From NP936 sp002726085 (GTDB lineage Bacteria; Acidobacteriota; Vicinamibacteria; Vicinamibacterales; UBA8438): a stretch of DNA of 64,000 bases. Position numbers and translations under genes: made by a program. Of this stretch, positions 1-9,223 are shown one piece after another (the stretch's first letter is position 1; each line of letters begins with the position of its first letter). Location: assembly GCA_036012905.1 (NCBI GenBank), contig DASCQF010000011.1, forward strand, positions 20,648-84,647, given 5' to 3'. Below the pieces are notes generated by a model that was not told where the DNA came from, ran no database searches, and saw nothing but the letters and a program-made list of their open reading frames with translations.

Positions 1-816
1 GCTGGTCGTTCGCGCCCCATCGATTGGGTTCACCAGGTCGACCTGATAGGAGCCTGGCGCCAGCGGGAGCTCCCCGTCGTCAGAGGTGCCGATGGCTCGC
101 CCGTCGACGTGCACCTCGAGCTCGACCTCCGACGAGACCGCTAGCGAACCGGGAAAGATCGCCTCGCTGAATTGAGTTCGGCGACCGGGGCGAATCCTCA
201 CTTGGCGCTGCACCTGGCCAATCGGGCTCACAAACGTCAGCTCGTGGCGGCCGGCGCGCAGGACGAGCTGGGCCGGCGTGACGCCCTGTTGCTCGCCGTC
301 GACATAGAGCTTGATGCCCGACGGCGTGGACGTGACGTCGAGCTGCCCGACCAATGGGGCTGGTCCTGGCGCGGTGCGGGACGCGGTGATGTCGGCTGCC
401 AGGAGCCGTCCGATCGTATTGGTAGCCATCGTCTGCAGGCCTGCCGGGGTCCAGATGGCGATGCACGTAAGCAGCACCAGCATCAGCAGCAGAAGCAAGA
501 CCCGCAATCGGGGATTTTTCGGCGCGGCCTGAACCCGTGAGGGAATAACGCCCCCGGTCGTGGCAAAGGACCAGTCGCTCTCACGGGGTGCGGCATGGCG
601 ACGCCCGTCGCGAGTCACGCTGCTCGCCAGCGGTTCTAGCGCAATAGCCGGTTCCCTCGTCGACTCCCGGCTGCGGTCAGTCGGTCGCCCCGACTTGTTG
701 TGGTCGCTGGGTGATTCCTGGCCGCTGTTGTTGGAAGGTGAGCGCAACTCGCTGCCGGGTCCAACCCTCCATTGGGCCACTCCCTTCTTCCGTTCATATC
801 CTGACTCGGCCATCAT
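1..816 (-). CDS. PEGA-domain membrane protein, partial (3' end beyond window)
   Basis: An open frame of 272 codons runs from ATG at 816 to the window edge without a stop. The ATG follows GAGG five bases upstream. Residues 1-100 are polar and probably disordered, about 103-126 form one transmembrane helix (run of Leu/Val/Met), and about 155-215 match a PEGA repeat (STPSGIKLYVDGEQQGVTP, then a Thr-Pro-Ala turn and RAGRHEL). A second PEGA-like unit starts near 230 and is cut by the edge. PEGA repeats are extracytoplasmic surface or S-layer-associated modules in known proteins. The role here is unknown. The protein is divergent from the M28 peptidase gene. Confidence 0.7.
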   Translation of the reverse strand, partial: MMAESGYERKKGVAQWRVGPGSELRSPSNNSGQESPSDHNKSGRPTDRSRESTREPAIALEPLASSVTRDGRRHAAPRESDWSFATTGGVIPSRVQAAPKNPRLRVLLLLLMLVLLTCIAIWTPAGLQTMATNTIGRLLAADITASRTAPGPAPLVGQLDVTSTPSGIKLYVDGEQQGVTPAQLVLRAGRHELTFVSPIGQVQRQVRIRPGRRTQFSEAIFPGSLAVSSEVELEVHVDGRAIGTSDDGELPLAPGSYQVDLVNPIDGARTTS

Positions 817-1192
817 TCGTCCTCGTGTCACGCGGCTGGCGCGACCTGGCAATCCTGGAGAACGCAAGGGCCGTGCCTCCGCCACGGTCCGGCTCCACGC
901 AGCGGTTGTCGCCAGCCTTCAAGGGGTCGGAAGGGTGTCGTTGATACCTGGCATTCCGTCAGTCCCACGCGCTCGATTACGATTTCGTGTTCGTAGCCAC
1001 ATAAATGATGGAAATGTCAGCCTGATACAGATGAACAAAGCACAACGTGGTCGTCATAAGCACTTCGTGATCTATAGGTCTGACAGCCTCAAGGGTCCAG
1101 GAAGTTCGTCGTGGCCGCGGGACGGTCACCGAAAAACCATCTGCATGGGCTCGCATCGTGTAAGGATCATTAAGCTTCAAGGAGCAGAGTCG
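817..1192. other. divergent intergenic region, no gene seen
   Basis: 376 bp between two divergent genes. No frame with coding character was found. The part near 970-1075 is richer in A+T than its flanks and probably holds the promoters of both genes, but no convincing -35/-10 pair was identified. The AAGGAG at 1179-1184 serves the M28 gene. Confidence 0.5.
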
Positions 1193-2782
1193 ATGTCAAT
1201 GACGTTTCGTGTGCTGGTCATGGTCGGTGCCCTGGGGATGCCCATGGCGATCTCCTCGGTGGCGCAGCCACTCGACCACGCAACACTGGCCGCGATTCGG
1301 GACGAAGGGCTGCGCGGCTCGCAGGCGATGGAACACATCAGCTGGTTGAGCGACGTCTATGGTCCTCGTGTTACCGGCACCCCCGCTATCGAACAGGCCA
1401 GGGTCTGGACGATGGAGAAGTTGCGCGAGTGGGGCCTGGCGAATGTGCACGAAGAGCGCTTCGCGTTCGGGCATGGCTGGTCGCTGGTCCGGTTCCACGC
1501 GCACATGATCGAGCCTCAGGTGATGCCGCTCATCGGCTACCCGAAGTCGTGGTCGTCGAGCACGGATGGCACGGTGACGGCCGTGGTGACGCGTGTCGAC
1601 ATCCAGTCGGACCGGGACTTGGATACCTATCGCGGGCGCCTGCGCGGCAAGATTGTGCTGCCACAGGCTGGGCGAGAGGTCCGGTTGCTCGAGGGTGACG
1701 TGGTGTTGCGGATGACCGAGGAGCAGCTCGACGAGGCCAGCCGGACCCAGGTGCCACCAGCGACCACGGAGCCACGCCGCTCCGATGGGCCGTCGTTTGC
1801 TGACCGTCTGCAGCAGTTTTATCTGGACGAGGGGGTCGTCGCGGTGCTGGACCGCGGCAGCGATGGTTTCATGACCGGTGCCGGGAGCGGGCTGCCCTAT
1901 CAGACCCAGCGCACCGATGGAGGCACCATCTTCGTTGGACGCGGGGGGCCGCGCGGCGAAAACGCCGGAACCCGGGTGCCGTCCGTGACCTTGGCCGTGG
2001 AGCACTACAACCGGATGGTCAGGATCCTGGACAAGAGTCTCCCGGTGCGGGTGGAGCTGCACGTCGAAACGCAGTTTCACGCCGAGACCGACGCTGTCGC
2101 GCAGATGAACGCCTTCAATGTCCTCGCCGAGATTCCAGGGACCGATCTGGCCGACCAGGTGGTGATGATCGGCGCCCACTTCGACACCACCCACGCCGGG
2201 ACCGGCGCGACCGACAACGCGGCCGGCGTGGCGGCGATGATGGAGGTCATGCGGATTTTGCAGGCTGTCGAGGCTCGACCGCGACGAACCATCCGACTCG
2301 CGCTATGGGGCGCCGAAGAGCAGGGCCTGCTGGGCTCTCGCGAGCATGTTCGGCGGCATCTTGGCGACCGGGACACCATGCGGTTGCGTCCGGCGCACGA
2401 GACGCTGTCGGGCTACTTCAATCTCGACAACGGCTCCGGCAGACTGCGGGGCATCTGGCTGCAGGAGAACTTCGCGGTCGCGCCGGTCTTCGAGGAGTGG
2501 ATCGCGTCTATGAGCGATTTGGGAGTGACCACGCTGGGACCACGGAGTGTCTCCGGCACCGATCACGTGTCGTTCGACGAGGTGGGTCTGCCCGGTTTTC
2601 AGTTCATACAGGACCGGCTGGAATACAACTCCCGCACGCACCACTCGAACATGGACGTGGTCGATCGTGTGCAGCGCGACGACGTAGTACAGATGGCGGT
2701 GGTCGCGGCGAGCTTTGCCTACAACACCGCAATGCGCGACGAGTTGCTGCCCCGAAAGGCGGTACCGCGGGTCGATCGGTGA
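1193..2782 (+). CDS. secreted M28 family zinc metallopeptidase
   Basis: 529-residue exported aminopeptidase-type enzyme. ATG at 1193 was chosen because AAGGAG sits 8 bases upstream and a signal peptide (residues 1-25, ending SSVAQ) begins there; the longer open frame reaching back to 560 overlaps the divergent gene and is rejected. A PA-like insert lies in about residues 120-290. Zinc ligands are visible: H329 and D331 in AHFDTTH, D341 in TDNAAG, catalytic E375 and E376 in GAEEQG, and a late His in RTHHSN. M28 enzymes remove N-terminal residues with two zinc ions. It precedes a small lipoprotein and a secreted amidase on the same strand, which suggests periplasmic peptide or amide breakdown. 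Confidence 0.9.
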   Translation: MSMTFRVLVMVGALGMPMAISSVAQPLDHATLAAIRDEGLRGSQAMEHISWLSDVYGPRVTGTPAIEQARVWTMEKLREWGLANVHEERFAFGHGWSLVRFHAHMIEPQVMPLIGYPKSWSSSTDGTVTAVVTRVDIQSDRDLDTYRGRLRGKIVLPQAGREVRLLEGDVVLRMTEEQLDEASRTQVPPATTEPRRSDGPSFADRLQQFYLDEGVVAVLDRGSDGFMTGAGSGLPYQTQRTDGGTIFVGRGGPRGENAGTRVPSVTLAVEHYNRMVRILDKSLPVRVELHVETQFHAETDAVAQMNAFNVLAEIPGTDLADQVVMIGAHFDTTHAGTGATDNAAGVAAMMEVMRILQAVEARPRRTIRLALWGAEEQGLLGSREHVRRHLGDRDTMRLRPAHETLSGYFNLDNGSGRLRGIWLQENFAVAPVFEEWIASMSDLGVTTLGPRSVSGTDHVSFDEVGLPGFQFIQDRLEYNSRTHHSNMDVVDRVQRDDVVQMAVVAASFAYNTAMRDELLPRKAVPRVDR

Positions 2783-2925
2783 GGTGTCGACGCCGAGCGA
2801 AAGGCCGGGCAGCCAGGCCGGACCGGCGCCGTCCGGCGCCGATCTCGGATCCGACTGTGTCACGCCACCGTCCTACGTAAGGATCGTGTGAGCGTGACGG
2901 CTGAGAAACACAGGGGGACAGGCGG

Positions 2926-3105
2926 ATGGCGATACGGACACTGACGATGCTGGCGGGTGTGTTGCCGATGATGATGCTGACGGCGTGTGGCGGCGACCAC
3001 GTCGAGTCACTGGTGTATTACTTCCCGATGATGGAGGGCAAGGAGACCGAGCTGCGACTGCACTGGGGTGAGACGGTCGTCCCGATGCTGATCACGGTGC
3101 CGTAG
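2926..3105 (+). CDS. 59-residue putative lipoprotein
   Basis: Short frame beginning ATG at 2926, with GGGGACAGGCGG upstream. The N-terminus has a basic start (MAIRT), a hydrophobic stretch and the lipobox LTAC at residues 18-21, so Cys21 would be lipidated after signal peptidase II cleavage. The mature part is only about 39 residues (GGDHVESLVYYFPMMEG, then RLHWGETVVPMLITVP). Its TAG ends 5 bases before the amidase ATG, so the two are probably co-transcribed and coupled. No family is recognised. Confidence 0.65.
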   Translation: MAIRTLTMLAGVLPMMMLTACGGDHVESLVYYFPMMEGKETELRLHWGETVVPMLITVP

Positions 3106-3110
3106 GGAAC

Positions 3111-4808
3111 ATGCGCGAGGAGTCAGAAGGCAGGAGGCAGGAGACAGGAGGGCGGTCGGAGTCCGCTTTGTCGCGTCGGGACTTTCTCCGCTCCTCGGCG
3201 GTTGGCGGTGCTCTGGCGATCACCGGGCCGGTAGCCTGTGGACTGGCGCCACCGTCACCGGTCGCCGACACCCCGGTCGGCGACTTCGCGCTCGAAGAGA
3301 CAACGATCGCCGCGCTGGGGGAGGGGATGACGAGCGGCGAGTGGACCGCCCGCTCGATCACCGAAGCCTATCTGACTCGTATCGAGCAGCTCAATCTTCA
3401 GGGGCCGTTGCTGCGTGCCGTGCTCGAGACCAACCCGGATGCTCTCGTCATTGCCGACGAGCTCGACCGCGAGCGTCGAGCCCAGGGAGCCCGTGGCCCG
3501 CTGCACGGCGTGCCGATCGTGCTCAAGGACAACATCGACACCGGCGACCGGATGACCACGACCGCCGGCTCGCTGGCACTGAGTGGCTGGGTGCCCCCGC
3601 AAGACTCCACCGTCGCCGCCCGGCTGCGGGCGGCTGGGGCGGTGCTGCTCGCCAAGGCGAACCTGAGCGAATGGGCCAACTTTCGCTCGACCCGGTCGTC
3701 GAGCGGCTGGAGTGGTCGCGGCGGCCAGTGCCGGAACCCGTATGTGCTCGACCGGAACCCCTGTGGCTCGAGCTCCGGATCCGGAGTGGCCGTGTCGGCC
3801 AACCTGGCGGCGGTGGCCATCGGAACCGAGACCGACGGATCGGTCGTGTGTCCGTCGTCAGCCAACGGCATCGTGGGCATCAAGCCGACGGTTGGGTTGG
3901 TCAGTCGGGCTGGGGTGATACCGATCTCGCACACGCAGGATACGGCCGGTCCGATGGCGCGTACGGTGCGCGATGCGGCGATGGTGCTGGGAGCGATGGC
4001 CGGAGCGGACCCGAGGGACCCGGCCACTGCGGAGAGCGAGACGCGCGGGCTCGCTGACTACACCCCGTTTCTCGAGGCGAACGGGCTCGAGGGCATGCGG
4101 GTCGGCGTGGCGCGTCGCTTTCTTGGTTTCCACGACGGGGTAGACCAGATCGTCGAGCGTGCGATCGCGGCGATGCGCGCGGCTGGCGCCGTCATCGTAG
4201 ATCCGGTCGATCTACGACCCAGTGGGCGCCCGGCCGCAGGCGACGTCGTCACGAGCATGGGCGCTGCGGAAACCGAGGTGCTGCTGTATGAGTTCAAAGC
4301 CGATTTGAACGCCTATCTCGCGGCGCGCGGGCCCGACGCCGAGGTGCGTTCTCTTGCGGACCTCATTGCCTTCAATGAACGCAACGCGACGGACGAGATG
4401 GCGTACTTCGGTCAGGAACGGCTGCTTGCTGCCGAGGAGAAAGGGCCGCTTTCAGAACCGAGGTATCTGGCGGCGCTGGCCGCCGCCCGTCGCCTGTCGC
4501 GCGCGGATGGAATCGATCGAACCATGGACGATCACGAGCTCGATGCCATCATCGGACCTACCGGGGGACCTGCTTGGGTAACCGATCTGGTCAACGGCGA
4601 CCATTTCGGTGGGAGCAGTTCGGGGTACCCGGCCGTGGCCGGGTACCCGAACATCACGGTGCCGGCCGGTGAGGTGCATGGCCTCCCGGTCGGTTTGTCG
4701 TTCTTCGGGCGCGCCTGGAGTGAGCCGACGCTCATCCGGATCGCCTACAGCTTCGAGCAGACCACGCGGGCACGCCGTGTGCCCCGTTTTCTCCCGACCC
4801 TCGCCTAG
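3111..4808 (+). CDS. amidase signature family enzyme, Tat-exported
   Basis: 565 residues. Hydrolyses an unknown amide. The Ser-cisSer-Lys triad of the amidase signature family is visible as K139 (VLKDNID), S220 (CGSSSGSG) and S244 (ETDGSVVCPS). A twin-arginine signal (SRRDFLRSS, residues 21-29, then a hydrophobic stretch to Gly44) indicates folded export. Residues 2-14 (REESEGRRQETGG) are encoded by a copy of the dispersed purine-rich repeat, so the native start may lie later, for example TTG at about 3168 just before SRRDF. ATG 3111 is kept because it is 5 bases after the lipoprotein stop with AGGG before it. Confidence 0.88.
   Translation: MREESEGRRQETGGRSESALSRRDFLRSSAVGGALAITGPVACGLAPPSPVADTPVGDFALEETTIAALGEGMTSGEWTARSITEAYLTRIEQLNLQGPLLRAVLETNPDALVIADELDRERRAQGARGPLHGVPIVLKDNIDTGDRMTTTAGSLALSGWVPPQDSTVAARLRAAGAVLLAKANLSEWANFRSTRSSSGWSGRGGQCRNPYVLDRNPCGSSSGSGVAVSANLAAVAIGTETDGSVVCPSSANGIVGIKPTVGLVSRAGVIPISHTQDTAGPMARTVRDAAMVLGAMAGADPRDPATAESETRGLADYTPFLEANGLEGMRVGVARRFLGFHDGVDQIVERAIAAMRAAGAVIVDPVDLRPSGRPAAGDVVTSMGAAETEVLLYEFKADLNAYLAARGPDAEVRSLADLIAFNERNATDEMAYFGQERLLAAEEKGPLSEPRYLAALAAARRLSRADGIDRTMDDHELDAIIGPTGGPAWVTDLVNGDHFGGSSSGYPAVAGYPNITVPAGEVHGLPVGLSFFGRAWSEPTLIRIAYSFEQTTRARRVPRFLPTLA
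3112..3155 (+). repeat. dispersed purine-rich repeat, single arm
   Basis: GAGGAGTCAGAAGGCAGG followed by AGGCAGGAGACAGGAGG-type units, the same words as in the intergenic repeats near 18012, 21318, 43575 and 58913. Here it lies inside the 5' end of the amidase frame rather than between genes. Confidence 0.6.
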
Positions 4809-4966
4809 CAGCCCGTGGCAAAAGCCCCGCTGCATTCAACTGGCGCTGGAATCCGTCTGCCGGCGTTACTTCTCGCTCAAATACTGCCGGTATTTTCCCT
4901 CGTCGTGCCTTGTCAGTCGGCTCCTGCGCCACTTTCGGTGCAACGCGGGGTTTCACCACTAGCGCG

Positions 4967-6052
4967 TCAGTAACGCTCGTCGTCGCTCTGCGGCGCCATA
5001 GGCCAGACCTCCGACGGCTCGCCGTCGACCGTCGATCCGGCATGCATGATAGTCGTCGCCATCTGGAGGAATGGCAGCGGAAAGCTCAGTGTCGGCGTCG
5101 ACACCTGGTCGAGCGCTTCGACCTGTCGGTCGTCGAGCGTTACGGCCAGCCCTGCCAGGTTCTGCTCGAGCTGCTCCATCGTGCGGGCGCCGATAATGGT
5201 GGAATCGACCTCCGGTTTTGTCTGCACCCACGCCAGCGCGACGGCTGCCGGCGTCGTGTCGACCTCACCTGCGATGCGCACGAGCTCGTCAATGATCCCG
5301 AACGTCCGCTCGTCGAGATACGCCGTGACCCGCTCACCACGCCCGGGCTTCGCATCCTTCACGTTCTCGCGAGTGTATTTGCCGGTCAGGACGCCACCCC
5401 GCAGCGGCGACCACGGTGTCACTCCGAGACCGAGCTCTTGCGCCATCGGGATGAGCTCGCCCTCAACCGTGCGCTCGATCAGCGAGTATTCGATCTGCAG
5501 TGCGACGAGCGGAGTCCATCCGCGAAAGCTCGCCGTCACCTGGGCCTGTGCCACCTTCCACGCGGGTGTGTCGGAGAAGCCGATGTAGCACACCTTTCCG
5601 GCGGCGACGAGGTCGTCGAGCGCGCGCAGCGTCTCTTCAATTGGCGTGAACCGGTCCCACAAGTGCATCCAGTACAGGTCGATATAGTCGGTCTGCAGCC
5701 GTCGGAGCGATTCGTTACACGCCGCCGTCACCGACTTTCGGCTGGCGCCCCCAGCGTTCGGGTCTGGCGGAAAGAGGTTAGCGAAGAACTTCGTGGCGAT
5801 CACGAGGTTGTCACGCCGTAGGCCCCGCTGGTGCACGTAATCGCCGATGATCTTTTCCGAGTGTCCCTTGGTGTAGGCGTTGGCGGTGTCAAGGAAGTTT
5901 CCCCCCTGTTCGATGTAGCGCGTCAAGATCGCTTCGGCATCCGGCACGGTGGAGCCCCAGCCCCAGTCGTCGCCAAATGTCATGGCGCCGAGGCAGAAGG
6001 GGCTGACCCGCAGGCCAGACCGTCCGAGCGTGACGTAGTGGTCCAACGACAT
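4967..6052 (-). CDS. aldo/keto reductase
   Basis: 361 residues, cytoplasmic, NADPH-dependent carbonyl reductase fold. The catalytic tetrad of the family is complete: D55, Y60, K88 and H130 (WMHLWD). The TIM-barrel landmarks GFSDTPAW, ALQIEYSL, TPWSPLRGG and a cofactor-binding IIGART are in order. AAGGAG lies six bases before the ATG. The closest recognisable type is the YajO/potassium-channel-beta-like oxidoreductase group, but substrate cannot be read from sequence. The hydrolase gene upstream on the same strand ends just beyond 6135 and is separated by 82 bp. Confidence 0.9.
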   Translation of the reverse strand: MSLDHYVTLGRSGLRVSPFCLGAMTFGDDWGWGSTVPDAEAILTRYIEQGGNFLDTANAYTKGHSEKIIGDYVHQRGLRRDNLVIATKFFANLFPPDPNAGGASRKSVTAACNESLRRLQTDYIDLYWMHLWDRFTPIEETLRALDDLVAAGKVCYIGFSDTPAWKVAQAQVTASFRGWTPLVALQIEYSLIERTVEGELIPMAQELGLGVTPWSPLRGGVLTGKYTRENVKDAKPGRGERVTAYLDERTFGIIDELVRIAGEVDTTPAAVALAWVQTKPEVDSTIIGARTMEQLEQNLAGLAVTLDDRQVEALDQVSTPTLSFPLPFLQMATTIMHAGSTVDGEPSEVWPMAPQSDDERY

Positions 6053-6134
6053 TCGTGCTCCTTTGCGACAGATCGCGGTAAAGGTGAACCGGCAATGACG
6101 GGAGAACGGTGGCCTCGTGCGACAGGACCCAGGG

Positions 6135-7280
6135 CTATTCGTAATACCCCTTCGTGATCACGCCCTTCTCCTTGCCGTCCACACTGCCGTCTCGCAACCA
6201 TTGCAGTGATGCGTCAAAGAGTATCGGTGCGTTGATTTCCCACATGGCGTTATGGGACGCGCAGCCAAGGTCGAGCAGGATCTTCTGCTCGGCCCCCAGG
6301 TCTTCATACATCTCGGTGACCCGCGCGGCGGAGACCTGACGGTCGTGAATTCCGGCCACCAGTAGCATGGCGTTCTTCGTATTGGCAACGGCGTCCTGGC
6401 CCCAGCCCCATGTTGAGGTTCTGGGGGCTCGTCGCACACCCGTTCCCCAGGTGGCACCAACCGGATCGGACTCGAGCATCGCGCCCCACACGGCAGCACT
6501 GACGGCCGGGTCGTATTGATCGGTGCACCCGACCTGACGGTTCCAGCCGCTCGTGAAATCGTCATGCGATTGCTTGGTGAACGCCACGCCAGGCACCGGA
6601 ATGCTGGCCGGCGGCTCGGCAGAGCGATTCCGGTTGTAAGCGGGCGCCAACAAGACGAGTCTCTCGACTTTTTCAGGGTGGCGTGCCGTGTAGCCGGCGG
6701 CGCGTGGACCACCCAGCGACCAGGCGACCAGATGCACTGCTTGCACATTACGCAGGTCACGCAGATAGTCCACAACGGCGTCGATGTCATGCCAGTCAGA
6801 TTCAATCGTGGTGGCGCCGAACTCATAGCTGGGCGCACAGGGTGCATCCAGCACAGTGGGAATGAACGCAGCCTGTTGCTGCTCGGAGAGGTTGCAGATG
6901 TCGTTCATCACGTGCGGCCGGGTTGATCGTCCGTAGCCGGTCGTGTCCATGGCGAAGGTGTCAAACCCGGCGTCGGCCAGGTAGGTCATCCAGCTGTAGC
7001 CCTCCAATGGCACATCGAAGGCCACCTCGGCGGGCGTGCCTGCGCCGTGCACGAAGAGCACGACCTGACCCGCGAGATTGCTCCCGCGCAGCGGCGTGGT
7101 CGGCAAGGTTCGCTCCCGCACATAGATCTGCGCGGTCTGCCCCTCCATCGATGGGGCCGTCGAGACCACCGGTACGTAGTGATCGACCTGGAGCGCCGTC
7201 TCTTGCGCGTCAAGCTCCTGGGTGGCCAGCAGGACTGATAGTGCGGCGGTGGTGACGATGTGGGATGTGCGTGTTTTCAT
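6135..7280 (-). CDS. exported alpha/beta hydrolase
   Basis: 381 residues from ATG 7280. A signal peptide (MKTRTSHIV..., cleavage probably after LDA in QELDAQ) points to the periplasm. The alpha/beta hydrolase triad is visible: nucleophile S188 in VAWSLGGP, D313 in GIHDRQV and H343 in CASHNAM; the oxyanion-hole motif is VLFVHGAG. An upstream frame extending to 7712 is antisense to the dehydrogenase gene and rejected. An alternative start 27 bases upstream (MRGTRILVP) cannot be excluded because neither has a strong ribosome site. Substrate unknown; ester or lactone hydrolase is likely. Confidence 0.85.
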   Translation of the reverse strand: MKTRTSHIVTTAALSVLLATQELDAQETALQVDHYVPVVSTAPSMEGQTAQIYVRERTLPTTPLRGSNLAGQVVLFVHGAGTPAEVAFDVPLEGYSWMTYLADAGFDTFAMDTTGYGRSTRPHVMNDICNLSEQQQAAFIPTVLDAPCAPSYEFGATTIESDWHDIDAVVDYLRDLRNVQAVHLVAWSLGGPRAAGYTARHPEKVERLVLLAPAYNRNRSAEPPASIPVPGVAFTKQSHDDFTSGWNRQVGCTDQYDPAVSAAVWGAMLESDPVGATWGTGVRRAPRTSTWGWGQDAVANTKNAMLLVAGIHDRQVSAARVTEMYEDLGAEQKILLDLGCASHNAMWEINAPILFDASLQWLRDGSVDGKEKGVITKGYYE

Positions 7281-7360
7281 GGGAACTAGAATTCGGGTGC
7301 CACGCATGACCTGGCGGCCCGTGACTCGTGCATGGTGATTGTCAGTATCTCGGTGTCTCG

Positions 7361-9091
7361 TTATCGCCGCAGCGCGAAGACCCAGATCACGCCGCCCTGG
7401 GGCACCTGGATGTTGCGCTCGAGGTGGGTGTTCACGGCGCGCTGCATGCCCTGGGCGTCGACACCCCAGCCCGACTGCACGGCGATGTACTGCACGCCGT
7501 CGATGGCGTAGGACGACGGCACGCCGGTGACCCCCGAGTTCGTCCGTTGCTCCCAGAGCAGGTCGCCCGTCTCGGCGTCGAACGCCCGGAAGTAGCGGTC
7601 GTGGGTGCCGCCGGAGAAGACGAGGCCGCCGCCGGTCGTCAGAATCGGTCCCCAGTTCTGCGACTCGGGGAACTCGTGGGTCCAGACCTGCTCGCCGGTC
7701 GAGAGGTCCCACGCCTGGATCTCGCCCACGTGGTCGGCGCCGTCGGACACGAAGACCTGCGATGACGCGCCCGTGTAGCTGGCGCCGGGTCGATACTCGA
7801 CCTCCCGCCCCACCATCGTCGAGCAGAGGTTCTCGTTGGCAGGAATGTAGAGATACCCGGTCTGGGGGCTGTAGGCAGCCGGTGGCCAGTCTTTGCCGCC
7901 CCAGAGCGAAGGACAGAAGGTGGCCGGCTTGTTCGTGCCCGGCTTCCGCTCGGAGTCATATTCTGGCCGTCCGGTTACCGGGTCGATCGAGAGGAACACG
8001 TTCTGGTCCACGTAGGGATTCGCGTCGACGAAGTTGATGGCGTTCGCCTCGCGCTCGAGCAGCCAGAGATAACCGTTGCGCGCGGGGTGCACAAGCGACT
8101 TGATGGTCCGGCCGTCGCGGGGCACGTCGATCAGCAGCGGTGCCGACACCTCGTCCCAGTCCCAGGAGCCGTTGTGGTGATACTGGTGATACGCCTTCAG
8201 CTCGCCGGTGTCGGCATCGAAGGCGACCACCGAGTTCGTGTAGAGGTTGTCACCCGGTCGCTGGTCGCCGATCCACGGTCCCGGGTTGCCGGTTCCCCAG
8301 TAGGTCAGATTCAGCTCGGGGTCGAACGATCCGGTGATCCAGATCGACGCGCCGCCGGTCTGCCAGGTGTCGCCGGGCCAGGTCTCGTTGCCGGGCTCGC
8401 CGGGGCCGGGCACCGTGTGCGACCGCCAGACCTCCTGCCCGGTGTCGGCATCGTAGGCGGCGACGAAGCCGCGAATGCCCCGTTCGCCGCCCGACGCGCC
8501 CACCAGCACCTTGCCGTTGGCGATGAGCGGCGCCATCGTCATGTAGTACCCGCTGCGGTAGTCGGCCACCGAGGCTTCCCATTCGACGTCGCCGGTCCGC
8601 GCATCGAGCGCCACCACGAAGGCGTCGTGGGTCGTGTAGAAGACCCGGTCGCCGTACAGCCCGACGCCCCGATTGGTCCAGTGCGCTCGTAAGGTGCCTT
8701 CGGGTAGCTGCTTGCGGTATCGCCAGATCAGCTCGCCGCTTCGAGCGTCAACGGCGAGCACCTGGTCTTCGGGCGTGGTGACGAACATGATGCCGTCGTT
8801 GACGATCGGCGGCGACTGGTGACCCGACGTCACCCCGGTCGACAGCGTCCACACCGGTTCCAGGGTGGCGACGTTGTCCTTCGTGATCTGGTCGAGAGGG
8901 CTGTAGCCCCAGCTGTCGTACGTCCCTCGGTACATCAGCCAGTCCTCGGGGGCGGGCGACCGCAGCCGCTCGTCGGTGACTGCCGTGTACTCCACATCCG
9001 GCTCCTGCGCGGTCGTCCGCTGGATTCCCAGCCCCGCGACCACAACGCCAGCGAACACAATCGCGATGCTTTGCTTGATGGATAGTCTCAC
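7361..9091 (-). CDS. PQQ-dependent dehydrogenase (alcohol/glucose type), periplasmic
   Basis: 576 residues from GTG 9091, chosen because GGGGAG lies 6 bases upstream and a signal peptide (VRLSIKQSIAIVF... ending TTAQ) follows. The protein is an eight-bladed propeller with repeated tryptophan-docking motifs (ARSGELIWRY, ARTGDVEWE, TGQEVWRS, TGDLLWEQ). Family landmarks are GTGNPGPW with the calcium-binding Asn and HNGSWDWDE with the likely catalytic Asp. There is no cytochrome c domain, so electrons must pass to a separate carrier. It precedes the exported hydrolase gene by 80 bp on the same strand and may form an operon with it. Confidence 0.9.
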   Translation of the reverse strand: MRLSIKQSIAIVFAGVVVAGLGIQRTTAQEPDVEYTAVTDERLRSPAPEDWLMYRGTYDSWGYSPLDQITKDNVATLEPVWTLSTGVTSGHQSPPIVNDGIMFVTTPEDQVLAVDARSGELIWRYRKQLPEGTLRAHWTNRGVGLYGDRVFYTTHDAFVVALDARTGDVEWEASVADYRSGYYMTMAPLIANGKVLVGASGGERGIRGFVAAYDADTGQEVWRSHTVPGPGEPGNETWPGDTWQTGGASIWITGSFDPELNLTYWGTGNPGPWIGDQRPGDNLYTNSVVAFDADTGELKAYHQYHHNGSWDWDEVSAPLLIDVPRDGRTIKSLVHPARNGYLWLLEREANAINFVDANPYVDQNVFLSIDPVTGRPEYDSERKPGTNKPATFCPSLWGGKDWPPAAYSPQTGYLYIPANENLCSTMVGREVEYRPGASYTGASSQVFVSDGADHVGEIQAWDLSTGEQVWTHEFPESQNWGPILTTGGGLVFSGGTHDRYFRAFDAETGDLLWEQRTNSGVTGVPSSYAIDGVQYIAVQSGWGVDAQGMQRAVNTHLERNIQVPQGGVIWVFALRR

Positions 9092-9223
9092 CTTGTTCTC
9101 CCCTTGCCTTGACGAGAGTGTACTCCGGCTTGACCGATGACCGCTGGTAGGAAGTCGTATCTGTGGTATCAGTGAGGCCGATTCGTCGCCGACCGCGACG
9201 CTGTCAGCCACGCCGTTCACCCA

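Noticed and set aside
560..1192. Upstream extension of the M28 frame to 560
   Set aside because: It overlaps the real divergent PEGA gene and lacks a ribosome site; AAGGAG and a signal peptide mark ATG 1193.
1196..2194. 332-codon frame antisense to the M28 gene
   Set aside because: Typical GC-rich shadow frame with His/Arg/Gly bias and no domain.
7281..7712. Upstream extension of the alpha/beta hydrolase
   Set aside because: It lies antisense within the 3' part of the dehydrogenase gene and has no recognisable fold.
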